Shown here: in pieces, positions 18,718-22,315 of the stretch
How the letters are laid out: each line of letters begins with the position of its first letter
How positions within the stretch are numbered: position 1 is the stretch's first letter
Source of the DNA: a virus
Length of the DNA stretch: 22,315 nt
Virus record (IMG/VR): IMGVR_UViG_3300033153_002190
Span: 1 to 22,315 of that record
Strand: one strand, 5' to 3'
Translations under genes and position numbers: made by a program
Notes under the pieces: model-generated
Told to the model about the DNA's origin: nothing
The model's input: only the letters and a program-made list of their open reading frames with translations
Database searches by the model: none

Positions 18718-19892
18718 TCTATATTTATAGTGCATGGCGATCCGCTGAACCTAAAGTAGTTCGTCCCCCGGACAATGCCTAAGAAGTCGCTTCCTGTGAA
18801 GTTCGCTATCTGATCGACTGAACTCGCAAACACCGTTCCATTATCGCTGTCAACATTCAACGCTACGTTTGTCGGGACCGTGCCGACATAGACCATGTTT
18901 TCCCCGGTGGTCAGGTTCTCCAAGTTGCAGGTTGTTATCGCCCCGCCCTGATCTGCGATAATAGAAATCTTTGGCTTTGACTGTTCGTTCCCACCGTAGG
19001 AAAAGTTAAACTCTGTCACCGATGCCGCAATGACTTCTCTGTGCCTAAACATTCCTAATGTTCTCGTCGAGGAATCGGGTGCCGTCAACTGTAAATTAAA
19101 TCTAACGAACTTCAAACTGTTCATATAGTCCCAATTAAAGTTCTTTAAGAATACCTCTTGCACCCTGTCCTCGTATAAATACATATTCCTTTTCTCGTCC
19201 CTCTGCCAGCCGATGATAGATTTCATCAACTGGTCGAAGTGTGTTCTTGCAGAAACAACGTCTGACCCTACGACTGATCCGACCACCTTTATATTTCTTC
19301 CTGTCAAATGTGTGTCGGCAATGAAACTTCCTTCTCTCTGTGCGATGTCGTGCTGATCCATTCTCATATTCAAAGATGGTTGCCATTTGGAAATAACAAT
19401 ATTGTCATCGAAGGACGTGAACAAATCCTCGCCCTCGCAGAGAACGCCTGAATCAAAGTAGGCCGTCGCGCCTACGGATGCGTAAAGATTAACCCGAATC
19501 TGTGTCGCGCTCGCGTCTAACTTCATTGCAGGTGTGGTCAGTTCCGCGAAAGTGTCAAGGCCGTCAAGGTGAACTGTCTGTGACGATACGCCGTCATTCA
19601 ATTCAATGTATGGCCCGGTCGACGCTGACTTCGCCCATAGCCCTAACTTGAATGTCCGGCCCGCGTAGTCCTGACCGTCAGGAATCGTCCTGTATATCCC
19701 GCCCAATCCACCAGAACCGATCACAACAGCCCCACGATCCCCAAACTTCTTGTTGACGGCATCGCTTGAGATCAAGACTGTGGAAGCCGCGATCCATCCG
19801 TCCGGCGCAGAAGCGGCCCCCGCCCCCCAGGATTCAAACTCGCCCCAATCGTCCAGGTAATTCTTTGGAAGTATTTTGAACGCCGTAACCAT
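18696..19892 (-). CDS. Dit-like distal tail protein with carbohydrate-binding-like domain
   Basis: This 398-residue protein has an N-terminal jelly-roll-like region (about residues 10-160) with WGAGAASAPDGWIA, then FKLGLWAKSAS and IRVNLYASVGATAYFDS, resembling CBM/CenC-type sugar-binding modules. The middle has Dit features: REGSFIADTHLTGRNIKVVG, then VSARTHFDQLMKSIIG and DYMNSLKFVRFNLQLTAP. The end DYFERFL is typical of distal tail proteins, which join tube and tip. The ATG at 19892 forms a TAATG junction with the tape measure gene. The C-terminus appears complete despite the HNH gene overlapping its last codons from the other strand. Confidence 0.7.
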   Translation of the reverse strand: MVTAFKILPKNYLDDWGEFESWGAGAASAPDGWIAASTVLISSDAVNKKFGDRGAVVIGSGGLGGIYRTIPDGQDYAGRTFKLGLWAKSASTGPYIELNDGVSSQTVHLDGLDTFAELTTPAMKLDASATQIRVNLYASVGATAYFDSGVLCEGEDLFTSFDDNIVISKWQPSLNMRMDQHDIAQREGSFIADTHLTGRNIKVVGSVVGSDVVSARTHFDQLMKSIIGWQRDEKRNMYLYEDRVQEVFLKNFNWDYMNSLKFVRFNLQLTAPDSSTRTLGMFRHREVIAASVTEFNFSYGGNEQSKPKISIIADQGGAITTCNLENLTTGENMVYVGTVPTNVALNVDSDNGTVFASSVDQIANFTGSDFLGIVRGTNYFRFSGSPCTINIDYFERFL

Positions 19893-21493
19893 TAAAAGCC
19901 TTTCGTGTATCTCAACTGTCGGTCTATCTCAACACCGATCAGATTGGTCAACTCTTTGACATCTTCTTTATTGTTGAATCGAGGGTTGTAAATATTCACG
20001 TTGATCTCGCCACCCCCACCAAAGGATTCATCTGCATTCAATCGGTTCAACGCAGACGGCCCGCCAAGATTCGCCATTCCCCTTCGTGAAAGAATGCCCT
20101 CGCCTGTCTGTGCGATGATCGGCACTTCATCAACGGCAAGCCCCTGATGCGCCCGGATCGGAACCTGACCGCCCTGGTGAAAACTTTGAACCTCACCGCC
20201 TCCATGAAAGAATCCGAAGAATCTTCCTATTGCCCGGAGTGCAAGAAAGGCCAGCCACTTCGCGATCATAGCCGCCACCTGTGCGATAAACGATGCCGCC
20301 ATTTGCTTAAACGCATTCTTCATTGCGTCTGCAAAACTTTCCCCCTCAAATATCATATCTGAAAAAGCCTTGCCGACTGCGTTGCCCCATTCGTTGACGG
20401 ACTTGATTATTATTTTCCCGATATTCTTTTGGAACTTTTCAAGAGCATCAATCTGGTCTTGTATGGCTTCACCGATCTTTTCATATTTAGCGGGTATCTC
20501 GTCGAGCTTCTTCGATTCTTCGTTGTATTGTCTAGTGAACTCTGTGAGTTCATTCTGTGCAATAGCCGCCCTTCGCATCTTGTTCGTCAAGTTGCTTTGG
20601 CCCAAGATTAGTTTTTCAAACGGCGCGAGAAGTTTATCCCAAATCGTAACCCCGGCAGACCAAGCCTGGAAAAACTGCTTTGCCTCGGCAGTCGCTTCGT
20701 TTAACTGTCGGGCGATAAACCCTATTGCATCCTGAACTGGCTCTGCTTCAATGGCGGCTTTCCCGACTTCGGCACGGAAGAAAAACCAGGCATCTTTCAT
20801 TTCAGCAAGACGGCCTTCCCATGTGTCCCTGAGATTATCAACGGCCCCGACCATCTTGTTCGTGCCTTGTTCCCATTGGTCGGTTATGAACTTAACGGAT
20901 TCCTCCGCGTTGACCTGCACGCCCTGTCGGAAACCAAGAGCCGCAGTCACACCAGCGTCACGGAAAGCATCAGCCGCCGCGATACCACCACCCATGACAC
21001 GAACCATGTTCGATGTCACAAGGTCTATTCTTAACCCGGTTGTTGCGATGTCTAAAATAACAGGGATCAGCTTCCTGACATCCTCCGCGCCTTTCTTTGA
21101 AACGGCTGACAGAGTGACAACAGACTTGAACACCTGTTCAAACTCAACAGGGGCGGTCTGGACAAGCTCTTTCATGTCTGCGAACAGTTCGTTTGCTTCT
21201 GCTGTGTTTTGAAGCGTCTGTTGCAACCGAAGATTCAACTGCTCGACAGTCGAAGCCGCGCCGATAAAAGCATCAACGGCACGCGCCATTTGACGCATAA
21301 CGATAACAGTCGCACCGATCCGCAGGGCCAACTCTTTCCAATCCCTCGACATCTTCTGGACAGACTTCGAGTTCTTCTGCGAATTTCTGTCAAGACCCTT
21401 GCTGAATGTGTTGAACTTACCCTGGACGTTCTTTAGGGACTTGGTAAGTTCGTCGCGCAACCGCAAGAAAATATTAAGTTCTGTGCTTGCCAT
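19892..21493 (-). CDS. Tape measure protein
   Basis: This 533-residue protein sets tail length. The N-terminal third is helical (TELNIFLRLRDELTKSLKNV), followed by a conserved tape-measure block (VEFEQVFKSVVTLSAVSKKG, DIATTGLRIDLVTSN, GVTAALGFRQGVQV). Coiled-coil stretches come next, then a hydrophobic run (FIAQVAAMIAKWLAFLALRA) and a glycine-rich end (FHGGGEV, HQGGQV, ILSRRGMANLGG). The short length predicts a short tail, roughly 80 nm by the usual 0.15 nm per residue rule. The ATG at 21493 has AAAGGAT upstream; the longer frame to 21538 is not used. It overlaps the frameshifted chaperone gene by 20 bp, the standard order. Confidence 0.9.
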   Translation of the reverse strand: MASTELNIFLRLRDELTKSLKNVQGKFNTFSKGLDRNSQKNSKSVQKMSRDWKELALRIGATVIVMRQMARAVDAFIGAASTVEQLNLRLQQTLQNTAEANELFADMKELVQTAPVEFEQVFKSVVTLSAVSKKGAEDVRKLIPVILDIATTGLRIDLVTSNMVRVMGGGIAAADAFRDAGVTAALGFRQGVQVNAEESVKFITDQWEQGTNKMVGAVDNLRDTWEGRLAEMKDAWFFFRAEVGKAAIEAEPVQDAIGFIARQLNEATAEAKQFFQAWSAGVTIWDKLLAPFEKLILGQSNLTNKMRRAAIAQNELTEFTRQYNEESKKLDEIPAKYEKIGEAIQDQIDALEKFQKNIGKIIIKSVNEWGNAVGKAFSDMIFEGESFADAMKNAFKQMAASFIAQVAAMIAKWLAFLALRAIGRFFGFFHGGGEVQSFHQGGQVPIRAHQGLAVDEVPIIAQTGEGILSRRGMANLGGPSALNRLNADESFGGGGEINVNIYNPRFNNKEDVKELTNLIGVEIDRQLRYTKGF

Positions 21494-21812
21494 GTTTATC
21501 CTTTTTGGGAATTTGCAGTTTCCCAAACTCGATGTCAAGAATCATCATTGCCTGCAAATACTTTTCGCTTTCGTGCGTATAAATCAATCCGTTTGGATAG
21601 CGGCCTTTGTCATAAAAACTAAACGCCTTTATGTATTGCCACGATAAAGGCGTTATAACTGTCAACGGACAGCGCAAAATCCTTTCGCCGTCGACCATGA
21701 AAGGAATGATCCCGTCTTTATCATGCCCGCGTTCTTCCCTTAACTTTTCATCACACATCGAGCAGTCAAGTTCACCCTTGTAATCTGATAGAATCTTGAC
21801 CGCTAAAATCAA
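21474..21812 (-). CDS. Tail assembly chaperone C-terminal part, reached by -1 frameshift
   Basis: This 112-residue frame lacks a good start: a stop lies four codons upstream in the same frame, its first codon is TTG, and no ribosome binding site is near. It begins exactly where a -1 shift at A-AAA-AAT (21812-21818) would leave the upstream chaperone gene, giving a 229-residue fusion. It ends inside the tape measure start. This is the lambda G/GT arrangement, in which the minor fusion binds the tape measure. The frame has CSMCDEK and a later Cys, and the body includes SWQYIKAFSFYDKGRYPNG. Confidence 0.7.
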   Translation of the reverse strand: MILAVKILSDYKGELDCSMCDEKLREERGHDKDGIIPFMVDGERILRCPLTVITPLSWQYIKAFSFYDKGRYPNGLIYTHESEKYLQAMMILDIEFGKLQIPKKDKHGKHRT

Positions 21813-22162
21813 TTTTTTCTTTCATCATCCTTTATCTTATTCAAATTCCCGGCTTCCAGAGCAAGCTCGCTGATTACGTTGATCGGCAACTGATCCAGTA
21901 ACGCCATCGGGACGACTTCCATATCCCTGCCATGAACCTTTTGTGATTCGGTCTTAAACTCGATCCCTTCTAAGTTCTCCCACCCCTTCAAAGCAACTTG
22001 AAGAAACTTATACTGAGATTCAATCGGGTCGGCTGTCGCGTCTGTCATCAGCTTAACGAACAGATAGCTTGGGACAATTCCCAATTTCCAAATTGTCGGG
22101 TTGTCCTCATCAGACTTCAACTGATACGGAACAACCTTGCTTAAATCCAAACCTGTTATCAT
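21809..22162 (-). CDS. Tail assembly chaperone (G-like)
   Basis: This 117-residue protein lies between the probable tail tube gene and the tape measure gene. It starts MITGLDLSKVVPYQLKSDED, followed by NPTIWKLGIVPSYLFVKLM, and ends KIKDDERKN. Size, place and the slippery A-AAA-AAT over its last codons identify it as the short tail chaperone. Two ATGs occur (22165 and 22162). The second is chosen because GGAG lies 4 nt upstream; the first is only 1 nt from it. The sequence itself is not diagnostic, so the call rests on order and the frameshift. Confidence 0.7.
   Translation of the reverse strand: MITGLDLSKVVPYQLKSDEDNPTIWKLGIVPSYLFVKLMTDATADPIESQYKFLQVALKGWENLEGIEFKTESQKVHGRDMEVVPMALLDQLPINVISELALEAGNLNKIKDDERKN
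21812..21818 (-). promoter_or_regulatory. -1 frameshift slippery site
   Basis: The minus strand reads AGA-AAA-AAT-TGA in the chaperone frame, so the heptamer A AAA AAT fits the X XXY YYZ rule. It is followed at once by the stop codon of the short product. A -1 slip continues into the 112-residue downstream frame. No strong downstream hairpin was identified. Confidence 0.65.
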
Positions 22163-22174
22163 CATGCTCCTTTC

Positions 22175-22315
22175 TTATGCGAATGTTAAAACGATTTCCT
22201 CGTTGCTTGAATTTACGTCGCTGGAAACAAGCGATGCCACACAATCATATTTTCTTACGCCGTCCTGGTCGCCATACTTGTTTGAATCATATTCAAAGTT
22301 GCCTGTCATTATGAT
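22175..22315 (-). CDS. Probable tail tube protein, C-terminal fragment
   Basis: The last 46 codons of a gene that enters from the right edge are visible, ending at TAA (22175-22177), 12 nt before the chaperone start. The fragment reads MTGNFEYDSNKYGDQDGVRK in its first part and SSNEEIVLTFA at the end, a beta-strand-like finish. In siphovirus genomes the gene directly before the tail chaperones is usually the major tail tube protein. The call rests on position alone; the fragment carries no diagnostic motif. Confidence 0.45.
   Translation of the reverse strand: MIMTGNFEYDSNKYGDQDGVRKYDCVASLVSSDVNSSNEEIVLTFA

Noticed and set aside
18250-18735. Minus-strand open frame of 161 codons opposite the HNH gene
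   Set aside because: The plus-strand frame carries the full HNH core and its own promoter. The minus-strand frame is a low-complexity Phe/Ile/Lys-rich shadow caused by AT richness.
20751-21212. Plus-strand open frame of 153 codons
   Set aside because: It is antisense to the tape measure gene, has a composition typical of a shadow frame and no recognisable motif.

Overview
The window reads as one side of a tailed-phage (siphovirus-type) genome or prophage. A tail module, a recombination and replication module, and a block of small accessory genes are followed by a large sugar/lipid-modification cargo block. Almost everything is transcribed leftward on the minus strand. The genes are tightly packed, with ATGA or TGATG junctions and strong AGGAGG-type ribosome binding sites. 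The single clear gene on the plus strand is a free-standing HNH endonuclease. The host cannot be named from the sequence; nothing here is diagnostic of a genus.

From right to left (5' to 3' of the main strand): the end of a probable tail tube gene; a tail-assembly chaperone pair joined by a probable -1 frameshift; a short tape measure; a Dit-like distal tail protein; a plus-strand HNH gene with its own promoter; a tail hub protein; a tail fibre-like protein; two small membrane proteins; and an intrinsic terminator. A consensus promoter (TTGACA, 16 bp, TATAAT) then starts the next unit: an exported protein, a small unknown gene, a YqaJ exonuclease, an ERF annealing protein and a small unknown gene. 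A second consensus promoter follows a 56-residue HTH gene. It drives a roughly 110-nt structured leader into the replication initiator gene, whose linker region contains iteron-like repeats typical of a lambda-type origin.

The next stretch (about 8.0-12.5 kb) holds small phage genes. These include a 34-unit hexanucleotide repeat gene, a YopX-like protein, a Dam-type adenine methyltransferase, a Lar-like restriction-alleviation protein and a NinG-like/HNH nuclease. Two of the unknown genes share a 60-bp repeated leader.

The left third (1-7955) is a ten-gene cargo: two GT-A (family 2-like) and two GT-B (family 4-like) glycosyltransferases, two radical SAM proteins with B12-binding-like N-termini, a CTP-type nucleotidyltransferase, a very short DegT-type PLP protein, a CDP-alcohol phosphatidyltransferase and a DUF2061 membrane protein, interrupted by an HNH gene. 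Together they look able to make and modify a lipid-linked or cell-surface glycan/phospholipid. A phage would plausibly use this to alter the host envelope; that role is inference. The most unusual items are this cargo, the leader RNA upstream of the replication gene, the three-way-junction RNA at 7964-8046, and the hexamer repeat.
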